From the NCBI GenBank assembly GCA_021803085.1, contig JAJZMD010000246.1:1-43816 (forward strand): a stretch of 43,816 nucleotides of DNA, read 5' to 3'. The stretch is from Actinomycetes bacterium. GTDB taxonomy: Bacteria > Actinomycetota > Acidimicrobiia > Acidimicrobiales > RAAP-2. The notes beneath the pieces were generated by a model that ran no database searches, was not told the origin of the DNA, and saw only the letters and a program-made list of their open reading frames with translations. The translations under genes and the position numbers were made by a program. Below are positions 25,684-33,619 of this stretch, one piece after another (within the stretch, counting starts at the first letter, position 1; each line of letters opens with the position of its first letter).

Positions 25684-28600
25684 GCGCCGCGCATGCTATC
25701 GGTGACTGCCGGGTCCTCGGGCGGCGGGAGGAGGGCGACCACCAACGACCGGAGCACCTCGGCGGGGTGGCCCTCGCCGGTGAGCGGCACCACGAGCTGG
25801 TGCAGCTGCTCGCGATAGGCGGCGCCCGGTACGAGGCGGCGGAGCCGGACTTGTGCGCTGGCGGGGAGCGTGACGGGAGAGATCCTGGCCACGGGCTGGC
25901 GCGCCCCGCCGACGCGAGCCGGGACCACCGCCACCTCCTGGATCCCGGTGCGCAGGCACTCGACACGCAGGCGTGCGAGCGAGAGGAGCCCGGTGGCCGC
26001 ACGAGGGGGCGGCCCGAAGCGGTCGGCCCACTCCTCGGCGATGTCGTCCACGTCGGCGGACGAGGTCGCCGCCGCGAGCCGTCGATAGGCCTCGAGTCGC
26101 GCGTCCTCGAGGGGCACGTAATCGCTCGGGAGGCTCGCGTCCCCGGGCACGTCGAGCGACACCGCCGGCGGAGCCGGGCGGGGCTCGCCGCGCGCCTCGG
26201 CCACCGCCTCGGCGACCATCTGGACGTAGAGGTCGTACCCCACGGCTGCGATGTGCCCGGACTGTGTCGACCCGAGGAGGTTGCCCGCGCCGCGGATCTC
26301 GAGATCCCGCATCGCGATCTTGAAGCCCGCGCCGAGCTCGGTGTGCTCGCCGACCGTGCGCAGTCTCTCGTACGCCTGCTCGGTCAGCACCCGGTCAGCG
26401 GGGTGGAAGAGGTAGGCGTACGCGCGCTGGTAGCTGCGACCGACCCGGCCGCGGATCTGGTGGAGCTGGCCGAGGCCGAGCGCGTCGGCGCGGTCGACGA
26501 CGAGGGTGTTCACCGAGGGCATGTCGATCCCTGACTCGATGATCGTCGTGCACACGAGCACGTCGAACTTTCGCTCCCAGAAGTCCAGCACCACCTGCTC
26601 GAGGCTCCCTTCGTCCATCTGCCCGTGCGCGACGGCGATGCGGGCCTCGGGCACGAGCGCGCGCAGCCTGCCTGCGACCGCGTCGATGTCCATCACGCGG
26701 TTGTGCACGAAGAAGACCTGGCCTTCGCGCAGGAGCTCGCGCCGGATCGCCTCGGAGACCGCAGCCTCGTCGTACTCGCCCACGTAGGTGAGGATCGGCC
26801 GGCGGTCCGCGGGTGGCGTGTTCACGAGGGACAGGTCGCGGATCCCGGTGAGCGCCATCTCGAGCGTCCTCGGGATCGGGCTCGCCGTGAGGGTGAGCAC
26901 GTCGACGCCCTCGGCGATCCGTTTGACCGCCTCTTTGTGCGTGACCCCGAAGCGCTGCTCCTCGTCGACGACGAGGAGCCCCAGGCTCTTGAAGCGGACG
27001 TCCTGGGCGAGCAGCCGGTGGGTGCCGACCACGACGTCGACCGAGCCGTCCGCCAGCCCGTCGACCACCTTCTTGGCCTGGGAGGGCGAGAGGAAGCGGC
27101 TCAACAGCTCGACCCTCACCGGGAAGGCGGCGAAGCGGTCGGAGAACGTCTGGTGGTGCTGGCTCGCGAGCAGCGTGGTCGGCACGAGGACCGCAGCCTG
27201 CTTGCCGTCCTGCACCGCCTTGAAGACCGCGCGCACCGCGACCTCGGTCTTCCCGAAGCCGACGTCGCCGCAGACGAGCCGGTCCATCGGCCTCGGCAGC
27301 TCCATGTCGGCCTTCACGTCCGCGATCGCACGGAGCTGGTCCGCGGTCTCGGTGTAGGGGAAGGACGACTCGAGCTCTCGCTGCCACGGCGAATCGGGTG
27401 CGAAGCCGTGACCCAGGACCTCCAGGCGTCGCCGGTACAGCTCGACGAGCTCCTGAGCGACCTCGCCCGCGGCGGCCCGCGCCCTCGAACGGGCACGCTG
27501 CCAGTCGGCGCCACCCATCTTGGACAGGGTGGGCGAGTCGCCGCCGCTGTAGGGGGTGATCGCCTCGATCTGGTCGACCGGGAGATAGAGCCGGTCGCTC
27601 CCCCGGAACTCGAGCACGAGGTAGTCGCGGGTCGTGCCCGCGACGGCGCGCGTCGTCATGCCCGCGTAGCGGGCGACCCCGTGCTGGCGGTGGACGACGT
27701 AGCCACCCGGGCCGAGGTCGTCGAAGAACCCGTCGGTCGGCCGGACCCTCGGGCGGGCGCGACGGTGGGCCGCGCGCCGGCCGGTGACGTCGGTCTCGGA
27801 GAGGACGGCGACGCGCGCGCCCGGGAGCGAGAACCCGGCGGAGAGCGAGGCCGTCACCACGCGCGCGCCCGCCGTCCCCGCGGCGCGCTCGGCGGCCGGG
27901 GCGACGACGCCCTCTTGGGCCAGCACCCCTGCGAGGCGGGACGTGCCGAGCACGGTGGTCGAGCACAACGTGACGGAGAAGCCCTCCTCGACGAGGGTGC
28001 GCACCTGGCGGGCCAGCCGGGCCGCGTCGCCGGCGACGTGCTCGAAGCCCCGCACCGTGACGGTCGGCGTGTCCGGCGTGCCGGCGACGGGGACGATCGC
28101 GAGCGACGCCGCCTTCGTCCGGTCGAGCAGGCGGGAGAACGGGAGGTGGAGACGCGGGAAGACCGAGCCCGGGGCCTCCCCACCGTCCGCTCCGGCCACC
28201 CCGGCCACCCCGGCGCGAGACCGCGCGCCCCAGGTCGCCGCCAACGTGTCGGCGAGCGCGGCTTCTTCGGTGACGACCTCGAGCGCACGGTCCCGGACGC
28301 GGCGAGGCTCGATCACCACCACCTGGGAGCGCTCGTCCAAGAGGTCCGTGAGCAGCTCCTCGTCCGGCTGGAGCCACGGCAGCCACGACTCCATGCCGTC
28401 GAACGGGTCGCCGTCTGCGAGGCGCTCCCAGTGCCGCCGGCCCCACGGCTCGGACTCGGCGAGCTGGGCCGACCGGGCTCGCACCTCGTCGGTGAGCACG
28501 AGCTCACGGCAGCCGTAGACCACGGCAGCGTCGAGCGCACGCGTCGCCCGTTGGTCGGACACGTCGAAGGAGGTCAAGCGGTCGACCTCGTCGCCGAAGA

Positions 28601-29399
28601 GGTCGACGCGCACCGGCGCGTCGGACGTGGACGGGAAGACGTCGAGAATGCCGCCGCGCACTGCGAGCTCCCCGCGGTGCTCGACCTGAGGCTCCCGGCG
28701 GTAACCCGCGGCAGCGAGCCACGACACCGTCTCGCGGACGTCGAGACGAGCCCCCCGGCGTACGACGAGCGGCCCGCCGATCTCCCGCCAGGGCGCCAGC
28801 CGCTGCAGCAGCGCGCGCACCGACGCGACGACGAAGGTCGGGCGGCGTGGCGGCGAGCCATCGTCCCCTGCCCTCCCGGCGAGCGACCACATCACCGCGA
28901 GGCGCTGGCCCATCGTCGCGACGTCCGGGCTCACCCTCTCGAAGGGAAGCGTCTCCCACGCGGGCAGCCGGACCACCGGGTCGGACAGCGCGCCCGCGAC
29001 CGCGAGCCCCGGGTCGCGCGAGTCGTGCGAGTCGTGGGAGTCGTCTCCGCCTCCCGCCTCGGGCTCGGCGGCGACGAAGCAGGCCAGATCGGCGGCGAAC
29101 CGGTCGGCGTCGGCCTCCGTCGCGGTGACGACGAGCAACGGACGGCGGTCGGCAAGCCGCGCGAGACCGGCGACCGCGAACGCCTGCGCCGGGCCGGCGA
29201 CCGCGAGGGTCGCGTCGGGGGCTCCGACGATCCGAGTGAACGACTGCTCGTGGCGCAGCGCGCCGGTCAGCGGCGCAAGCGGTGCGCTCGGCGCCTCGGA
29301 GGGCAACGCCGGCTCGACGGGCCCGGTGGGCCCGGCCGACGAAGGCGCAGGGGCCGAACGGGGAGCCGTCTTCGGTGTCGAAGGACGCGGACCGGCCAA
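25680..29399 (-). CDS. mfd: transcription-repair coupling factor
   Basis: 1239-aa ATPase that removes RNA polymerase stalled at DNA lesions and recruits UvrA. The order is UvrB-like N-terminal region, RNA-polymerase interaction domain (DYLVLEFRGSDRLYLPVDQI, near 600), helicase Walker A GDVGFGKTEVAVRA near 705, Walker B VVDEEQRFGVTHKE near 805, and TRG motif GAGFKIAMRDLEIRGAGNLLG near 1025. The helicase core is complete and the length normal. The start is not firm: TTG 29399 is used, 10 nt after the pth stop, and the first ~45 residues are Ala/Pro-rich. The stop overlaps the surA-like ATG. Translated after pth in the rplY-pth-mfd-surA-mazG string. Confidence 0.96.
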   Translation of the reverse strand: MAGPRPSTPKTAPRSAPAPSSAGPTGPVEPALPSEAPSAPLAPLTGALRHEQSFTRIVGAPDATLAVAGPAQAFAVAGLARLADRRPLLVVTATEADADRFAADLACFVAAEPEAGGGDDSHDSHDSRDPGLAVAGALSDPVVRLPAWETLPFERVSPDVATMGQRLAVMWSLAGRAGDDGSPPRRPTFVVASVRALLQRLAPWREIGGPLVVRRGARLDVRETVSWLAAAGYRREPQVEHRGELAVRGGILDVFPSTSDAPVRVDLFGDEVDRLTSFDVSDQRATRALDAAVVYGCRELVLTDEVRARSAQLAESEPWGRRHWERLADGDPFDGMESWLPWLQPDEELLTDLLDERSQVVVIEPRRVRDRALEVVTEEAALADTLAATWGARSRAGVAGVAGADGGEAPGSVFPRLHLPFSRLLDRTKAASLAIVPVAGTPDTPTVTVRGFEHVAGDAARLARQVRTLVEEGFSVTLCSTTVLGTSRLAGVLAQEGVVAPAAERAAGTAGARVVTASLSAGFSLPGARVAVLSETDVTGRRAAHRRARPRVRPTDGFFDDLGPGGYVVHRQHGVARYAGMTTRAVAGTTRDYLVLEFRGSDRLYLPVDQIEAITPYSGGDSPTLSKMGGADWQRARSRARAAAGEVAQELVELYRRRLEVLGHGFAPDSPWQRELESSFPYTETADQLRAIADVKADMELPRPMDRLVCGDVGFGKTEVAVRAVFKAVQDGKQAAVLVPTTLLASQHHQTFSDRFAAFPVRVELLSRFLSPSQAKKVVDGLADGSVDVVVGTHRLLAQDVRFKSLGLLVVDEEQRFGVTHKEAVKRIAEGVDVLTLTASPIPRTLEMALTGIRDLSLVNTPPADRRPILTYVGEYDEAAVSEAIRRELLREGQVFFVHNRVMDIDAVAGRLRALVPEARIAVAHGQMDEGSLEQVVLDFWERKFDVLVCTTIIESGIDMPSVNTLVVDRADALGLGQLHQIRGRVGRSYQRAYAYLFHPADRVLTEQAYERLRTVGEHTELGAGFKIAMRDLEIRGAGNLLGSTQSGHIAAVGYDLYVQMVAEAVAEARGEPRPAPPAVSLDVPGDASLPSDYVPLEDARLEAYRRLAAATSSADVDDIAEEWADRFGPPPRAATGLLSLARLRVECLRTGIQEVAVVPARVGGARQPVARISPVTLPASAQVRLRRLVPGAAYREQLHQLVVPLTGEGHPAEVLRSLVVALLPPPEDPAVTDSMRGA

Positions 29400-29409
29400 G
29401 GGGGCGGCC

Positions 29410-29982
29410 TCAACCCTCGCCGTTGCACCGGTTCATCGCAGCGTCCACCCCGTCGCTCACGACGATCTCGACCGCGTCGGCGGCGGCCTCGATCGCGCCG
29501 TCCAGCAGCTCGCGCTCGGCCTTGCCCGGCCTCCGCAGCACGAAGTCCGCTCCGCGCTGACGCCCCGGCGGCTTCCCGATCCCGATCCGCACACGAACGA
29601 ACTCGACGGTGTGGAGGTGGTCGCGGATCGACTGGAGCCCCTTGTGGCCCGCGAGCCCGCCCCCGAGCTTGACCCTGATCCGTCCCGGCGGGAGGTCCAG
29701 CTCGTCGTGGAGGACGACGACGCGGGACGGGTCGTCGATGCCGAACCGGCGCATGAGGGGGCGAACGGCGGCGCCGGACTCGTTCATGTAGGTGTTGGGC
29801 ACGGCCAGCGCGACCCGCGCGCTCCCGATCCTGATCTCCTCGACGACCGCCCGCTGGCCCTTCTCCGGCCGCAGGCGGCCGGAGCCGCGTCGGCGCGAGA
29901 GCGCGCGCACGGCCTCTGCACCCACGTTGTGCCTCGTGCCGTCGTAGTCGGGGCCCGGGTTCGACAGGCCGACCACGAGCAC
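29410..29982 (-). CDS. pth: peptidyl-tRNA hydrolase
   Basis: 190-aa enzyme that releases peptides from peptidyl-tRNA dropped by ribosomes. Key residues are present: Asn8 in GLSNPGPDY, the catalytic His18 in TRHNVGAEA, Asn67 in NTYMNESG, and Asp93 in LHDELDLPPG. The tRNA-contacting loop reads GGGLAGHKGLQSI; the Asn usual in GHNGL (Asn114 in E. coli) is Lys here, and GLGNPG is GLSNPG. The chosen start GTG 29982 gives the usual short N-terminus. It follows rplY (L25) as in M. tuberculosis, with an 84-bp gap that holds no feature I recognise. Confidence 0.93.
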   Translation of the reverse strand: MLVVGLSNPGPDYDGTRHNVGAEAVRALSRRRGSGRLRPEKGQRAVVEEIRIGSARVALAVPNTYMNESGAAVRPLMRRFGIDDPSRVVVLHDELDLPPGRIRVKLGGGLAGHKGLQSIRDHLHTVEFVRVRIGIGKPPGRQRGADFVLRRPGKAERELLDGAIEAAADAVEIVVSDGVDAAMNRCNGEG

Positions 29983-30066
29983 GTCGGCCGGCGTGCCGCG
30001 CCGGGGCCCTTGTTCCGCAGCGCGGCCACGGCCGGGGCCACGGCCGCCGAAGAGCGGCGCCAGCGC

Positions 30067-30729
30067 CTAGCCCTCTTGCTGCGCTGCGGAGCCGGATGAC
30101 CCGCCCTCGGCGGACGGCCCCCCAGCGGCTCCGGATTCGGCAGAGGCCCCCTCGGCACCTTCCACCGCCTGGACCCTCGGCGGAACGCCGGACACCAACG
30201 GGACGTCGGCGTCGAGGTCGACGGTCACCCCGTCTTGGAGCACGAGGTCGCCGACACGGATCACGGTGCCGATCGTGAGCGCAGAGATGTCGACTTCCAC
30301 GTGCGTCGGGATGTCCGCCGGCCTCGCACGCACCGGAAGAGCGAACAGCTGCTGGTCGACCAGCCCGTCGCCGTGGTGCACCTCGACCGCCTCCCCGACG
30401 AGCGTGACCGGGACGTCCGCGGCGACGATCTCGTCGCGACGGACGATCTGGAAGTCGATGTGCGTGACCGTCCCGCTCACCGGGTGGCGCTGGAGCTCGC
30501 GGGCGATCGCGAGGTACGTCTTGCCCCCCGCGCGGAGCGAGAGGAGGGCGTTGGCTCCCGCAGAGCCCGAGAGCGCGATGCGCAGGTCACGGCCTACGAC
30601 CGCCACGGGGACAGGCTCGGCGCCGTGGCCGTACACGATGCCCGGGATCTTCCCTTCGGCGCGGAGCCGCCGGGAGGCGGGCGAGCCGAGCGGCCTTCCG
30701 GCCTCGGCTTCCAGGACGATCTCGGGCAT
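30067..30729 (-). CDS. rplY: 50S ribosomal protein bL25 (CTC form)
   Basis: 220-aa long-form L25, a 5S rRNA-binding protein of the large subunit. The N-terminal L25 domain includes SRRLRAEGKIPGIVYGHG, and the C-terminal TL5/CTC beta domain includes VPVTLVGEAVEVHHGDGLVD and THVEVDISALTIG. The tail (~190-220) is Glu/Ala/Gly/Ser low complexity, common in actinobacteria. ATG 30729 has AAGGAG (30735-30740) 5 nt upstream. The predicted -10 TACGCT at 30842-30847 gives a ~105-nt leader containing an 8-bp hairpin. It heads the rplY-pth-mfd string. Confidence 0.96.
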   Translation of the reverse strand: MPEIVLEAEAGRPLGSPASRRLRAEGKIPGIVYGHGAEPVPVAVVGRDLRIALSGSAGANALLSLRAGGKTYLAIARELQRHPVSGTVTHIDFQIVRRDEIVAADVPVTLVGEAVEVHHGDGLVDQQLFALPVRARPADIPTHVEVDISALTIGTVIRVGDLVLQDGVTVDLDADVPLVSGVPPRVQAVEGAEGASAESGAAGGPSAEGGSSGSAAQQEG

Positions 30730-30759
30730 GGGGTCTCCTTCGGGGGAACCTGGAACGAC

Positions 30760-30790
30760 TCGGCGGCATCACCACCGGACTCGCCGCCGA
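30760..30790 (-). promoter_or_regulatory. 8-bp stem-loop in the rplY leader
   Basis: TCGGCGGC (30760-30767) and GCCGCCGA (30783-30790) are perfectly complementary with a 15-nt loop, between the predicted promoter and the Shine-Dalgarno site of rplY. It has no following T-run, so a regulatory leader structure is likelier than an intrinsic terminator. Confidence 0.35.
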
Positions 30791-30841
30791 CGCGTGCCCG
30801 ACCTTTCGAGGGAGCGGTGCACGCTGGGCGAACGGCCGTCA

Positions 30842-30847
30842 AGCGTA
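30842..30847 (-). promoter_or_regulatory. -10 box TACGCT upstream of rplY
   Basis: TACGCT lies in the 174-bp gap between prs and rplY, about 112 nt before the rplY start. No canonical -35 was found. Confidence 0.35.
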
Positions 30848-30903
30848 GCGTGCGGGCGGATGGTTCCTCCACCGGGGCCTGGCGCGCTCTCCACCTCGGC
30901 GGC

Positions 30904-31884
30904 TCAAGCCAGGTTCTCACCGCCGAAGATCTCCGAGACCGAGGTGTCCTCGAAGACCGCGTCGATGGCGTCGGCGATCACCTTGGCCACCGACAGCACC
31001 TCGAGCTTCTCGAACACGCGGTCCTCGGGGATCGGAAGCGTGTCGGTCACCACCACCCTCGAGACGGGCGCAGACTTCAGGCGGTCTGCCGCTGGGTCGG
31101 AAAGGACGCCGTGGGTAGCCATCGCCCAGATGTCGGAGGCGCCGGCGTCCGCGAGCAGCTCGGCGGCGGCCGCGACCGTGCCTGCGGTGTCGATCATGTC
31201 GTCGATGATCACGCAGCGTCGGCCGGCGACGTCGCCGACGACGTGGCGCGCCTCGACCTGGTTGGCCGTGCCCCTCGGGCGCGTCTTGTGCACGAGGGCG
31301 AGGTCCGTCCCGAGATGCTGGCTGTAGCGTTCGGCGACCTTCACGCGGCCAGCGTCGGGCGCCACGACGACGATGTCCCCCGAGCAGTCGGAGATCCGCT
31401 CGCGCAGGTAGGCCTCGAGGACCGGCGTCGCCGTCAAGTGGTCGAAGGGAACGTCGAAGAACCCCTGGATCTGGCCCGAGTGGAGGTCGACGCTCACCAC
31501 GCGGTCCGCCCCGGCGGTGGACAGCATGTCCGCCACGAGCTTGGACGTGATGGGCTCCCTTCCCGTCGACTTCCGATCCTGCCGGGAGTAGCCGTAATAG
31601 GGGCACACGGCGGTGATCCGCTTCGCCGACGCCCGCTTCGCCGCATCGATCATGATCAGCTGCTCCATGAGGGAGTCGTTGACCGGCCCGCAGTGCGTCT
31701 GCACGATGAAGACGTCGCAACCGCGCACCGACGAGTCGTAGCGGCAGTGGATCTCCCCGTTCGCGAACTCCCGGAGGTTCGCCTCGCTCAACTCGACGCC
31801 GAGGTGGGCCGCGATCTGCTGCGCGAGGGCCGGGTGCGAGCGGCCCGAGACGAGGACGAGCCGGCGCCGCGGAATGAACTCCAC
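30904..31884 (-). CDS. prs: ribose-phosphate pyrophosphokinase (PRPP synthetase)
   Basis: 326-aa enzyme making PRPP from ribose 5-phosphate and ATP for nucleotide, His and Trp synthesis. Family segments in order are RRRLVLVSGRSHPALAQQIA, FANGEIHCRYDSSVRGCDVF, YYGYSRQDRKSTGREPITSK, VVSVDLHSGQIQGFFDVPFD, the Mg-PRPP site VVVAPDAGRVKVAERYSQ, and the loop RRCVIIDDMIDTAGTV. The length is normal. GTG 31884 is preceded by TAGCGT at 7 nt, implying a leaderless mRNA separate from glmU although the gap is only 76 bp. The order glmU-prs-rplY-pth matches Rv1018c-Rv1014c. Confidence 0.97.
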   Translation of the reverse strand: MEFIPRRRLVLVSGRSHPALAQQIAAHLGVELSEANLREFANGEIHCRYDSSVRGCDVFIVQTHCGPVNDSLMEQLIMIDAAKRASAKRITAVCPYYGYSRQDRKSTGREPITSKLVADMLSTAGADRVVSVDLHSGQIQGFFDVPFDHLTATPVLEAYLRERISDCSGDIVVVAPDAGRVKVAERYSQHLGTDLALVHKTRPRGTANQVEARHVVGDVAGRRCVIIDDMIDTAGTVAAAAELLADAGASDIWAMATHGVLSDPAADRLKSAPVSRVVVTDTLPIPEDRVFEKLEVLSVAKVIADAIDAVFEDTSVSEIFGGENLA

Positions 31885-31891
31885 GCCGGTG

Positions 31892-31897
31892 ACGCTA
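31892..31897 (-). promoter_or_regulatory. -10 box TAGCGT for prs (leaderless)
   Basis: TAGCGT ends 7 nt before GTG 31884 and there is no Shine-Dalgarno, the ideal spacing for a leaderless transcript. Confidence 0.45.
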
Positions 31898-31960
31898 CCT
31901 CTTCGCATCGAAGGGCGCGGCCGGGTCTTCCACGGCATGGACATGAACGGTCGATCGGGC

Positions 31961-33124
31961 CTACCAGGTCGGCTCGTCGGAACCGAAAGTGCCGGCCGGG
32001 CCGGCGTGAAGCCGTCCCGCGTCCCCGCCGAGGCTCGTGAACGGCGGGACCGTGTCCCCGGGCGCGACCTCGGCTCCCGGCCCGAGCGTCGCAAACGGGC
32101 CGACCCGGGCGCCGGGACCGATCACGGCGCCGATGCAGACGCTGTTGCGGACCTCTGCCCGCTCGCCGACCTGCGTGTCGACCAGCGTGGACTCGGGACC
32201 GATCTCGGCGGCTTCGCCGACCGTGCACTCGCCACGAAGGATCACGCCCGGCAGCAACGACACGTCGGTCGAGAGCTGGACGTCGGCGTCGACATAGGTG
32301 CGCTCGGGATCCCACATCGTCACGCCGCGGCGCATCCAGCGCTCGTTGATGCGATCGCGCAGCTCCGCCTCTGCAGCAGCGAGCTGTGCACGGTCGTTGA
32401 CGCCTGCAGCCTCCATCGGGTCTGCGACGACGAGCGCCTCCACGCCGTAGCCGGCGTCGGACAGCACCTCGATGACGTCCGACAAGTAGTACTCGCCCTG
32501 CTCGTTGGCGGGCCTGAGCCGCCGGAGCGAGGGGGCGAGGACGCTCCGCCGGAAGCAGTAGATCGACGTGTTGATCTCGGTGATCGCCTTCTCCTCGCTG
32601 CTCGCGTCCCGGTCCTCGACGACGCGCACGACCGTGCCGTCCTTCCCGCGCACGATGCGGCCGTAGCCGCCGGCCTCGTCGACATCGGCCGTCAGCAGGG
32701 TTGCGCCTGCGTGCCGCTCGCGGTGATGACGGACCAGCGCGGCGAGCGTCGGGGGACGGACGAGCGGCGTGTCGCCCGGCAGGACGACCACGTCCCCCTC
32801 CTGGTCGTCGGCGGATGTCGCGTCGTCGAGCAACCCGGTCAGACCGACGGCGGCGGCGTCGCCGGTTCCGAGCTGCTCGTGCTGGGTGACGAGCTCGAGG
32901 GAGAAGTTCTTCGGCGCATGGTCGACGAGCGTACGACCGACCCACTCCGCGCCATGGCCGACCACCACCACGGCGCGGTCGATGTCGAGCTCCGCCAGCG
33001 CGTCGAGCACGTGGAGGACCATCGGCCGACCGCAGAGCCGGTGGAGCGGCTTCGGTCGCTGCGATCGCATGCGGGAGCCTTCTCCTGCTGCGAGGACGAT
33101 GGCGGAAAGGGGGCCGAAGCTCAT
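31961..33124 (-). CDS. glmU: GlmU-like UDP-GlcNAc pyrophosphorylase with truncated acetyltransferase domain
   Basis: 387 aa against roughly 455-495 in typical GlmU. The N-terminal uridyltransferase is intact: IVLAAGEGSRMRSQRPKPLH (9-28), QHEQLGTGDA (81-90), VLPGDTPLV (114-122), GYGRIVRG (153-160), EINTSIYC (183-190) and GVNDRAQLA (241-249). The left-handed beta-helix starts near 270 but stops after VGPFATLGPGAEVAPGDTVP. The acetyltransferase residues (the Arg in LRPG, here LGPG; the His and NYDG motif) are absent. No remnant continues in another frame before prs. It should make UDP-GlcNAc from GlcNAc-1-P but probably cannot acetylate GlcN-1-P. ATG 33124 gives the family N-terminus; TTG 33133 is an alternative. 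Confidence 0.9.
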   Translation of the reverse strand: MSFGPLSAIVLAAGEGSRMRSQRPKPLHRLCGRPMVLHVLDALAELDIDRAVVVVGHGAEWVGRTLVDHAPKNFSLELVTQHEQLGTGDAAAVGLTGLLDDATSADDQEGDVVVLPGDTPLVRPPTLAALVRHHRERHAGATLLTADVDEAGGYGRIVRGKDGTVVRVVEDRDASSEEKAITEINTSIYCFRRSVLAPSLRRLRPANEQGEYYLSDVIEVLSDAGYGVEALVVADPMEAAGVNDRAQLAAAEAELRDRINERWMRRGVTMWDPERTYVDADVQLSTDVSLLPGVILRGECTVGEAAEIGPESTLVDTQVGERAEVRNSVCIGAVIGPGARVGPFATLGPGAEVAPGDTVPPFTSLGGDAGRLHAGPAGTFGSDEPTW

Positions 33125-33272
33125 GCCTTCCAATCTTGCCCCGATGGGCGTCCGCGAACACGCACCGTCGCCCGAGCGAGAAAAGCGCGGGGCGCCCCTG
33201 GTTGCGGTGGCACTCGGCCGGCGAGGCGCCCGCTCGAGTCCCGGCACCCTCGACCGGGTGGCGCAGGCGCCG

Positions 33273-33340
33273 GAGCGGGACAGTGGCACGAGTGGGACGA
33301 GCGGGACAGTGGCACGAGCGGACAGTGGCACGAGCGGACC
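33273..33340. repeat. minisatellite between glmU and tRNA-Gln
   Basis: Three imperfect copies of a ~17-bp unit (GAGCGGGACAGTGGCAC, the third one G shorter) are interleaved with related 9-bp units. It is non-coding in either likely direction and lies between the glmU start and the tRNA 3' end. The surrounding gap (33125-33371) shows no other gene. Confidence 0.8.
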
Positions 33341-33371
33341 AAGCGCCGGCGGCGCGATCGCGCGCGACGCG

Positions 33372-33444
33372 TTCCGGGGGGAGGGCTCGAACCTCCAACA
33401 TCCGGCTCCAAAGGCCGACGTTCTGCCAGTTGAACTACCCCGGA
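33372..33444 (-). tRNA. tRNA-Gln (anticodon UUG)
   Basis: 73-nt cloverleaf on the minus strand. The acceptor stem TCCGGGG pairs with CCCCGGA, with discriminator A and no encoded CCA. The anticodon stem TCGGC/GCCGG holds loop CTTTGGA, anticodon TTG. The T arm is GGAGG-TTCGAGC-CCTCC. All stems close with at most a G-T pair, so the gene looks functional. Confidence 0.95.
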
Positions 33445-33542
33445 GACGGGGTCCATTCAACCAGGTCGAGCGAGCGCAGACTTCCCGCTAAGAAGTTCCG
33501 AAGATCGAACGACGAAGGAGATCGGCAGGCCCGCTGCAACGG

Positions 33543-33548
33543 TAATGT
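33543..33548 (+). promoter_or_regulatory. -10 box TAATGT upstream of the response regulator
   Basis: TAATGT lies 71 nt before the Shine-Dalgarno-led start at 33620. It implies a leadered two-component operon transcript diverging from tRNA-Gln. No clear -35 is seen. Confidence 0.35.
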
Positions 33549-33619
33549 CGCAAGGGCACGCAGATTGCGGCCCATGGCGCCGAGTCCGAGCCGTCGTCGC
33601 GGGAAAGGAGACGGCGAAG

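Noticed and set aside
26625-29672. Very long plus-strand open frame (over 1000 codons) opposite mfd
   Set aside because: It is exactly antisense to the complete Mfd motifs, is Arg/Asp/Glu-rich with no domain, and arises from GC-biased third positions.
33121-33456. Short minus-strand ORF containing LAERRPLEPDVGGSSPPPG
   Set aside because: It is the well-known false translation of a tRNA gene; the tRNA-Gln cloverleaf explains it.
33125-33460. N-terminal extension of GlmU by 112 residues
   Set aside because: It would read through the minisatellite and part of tRNA-Gln. The family N-terminus begins at 33124.
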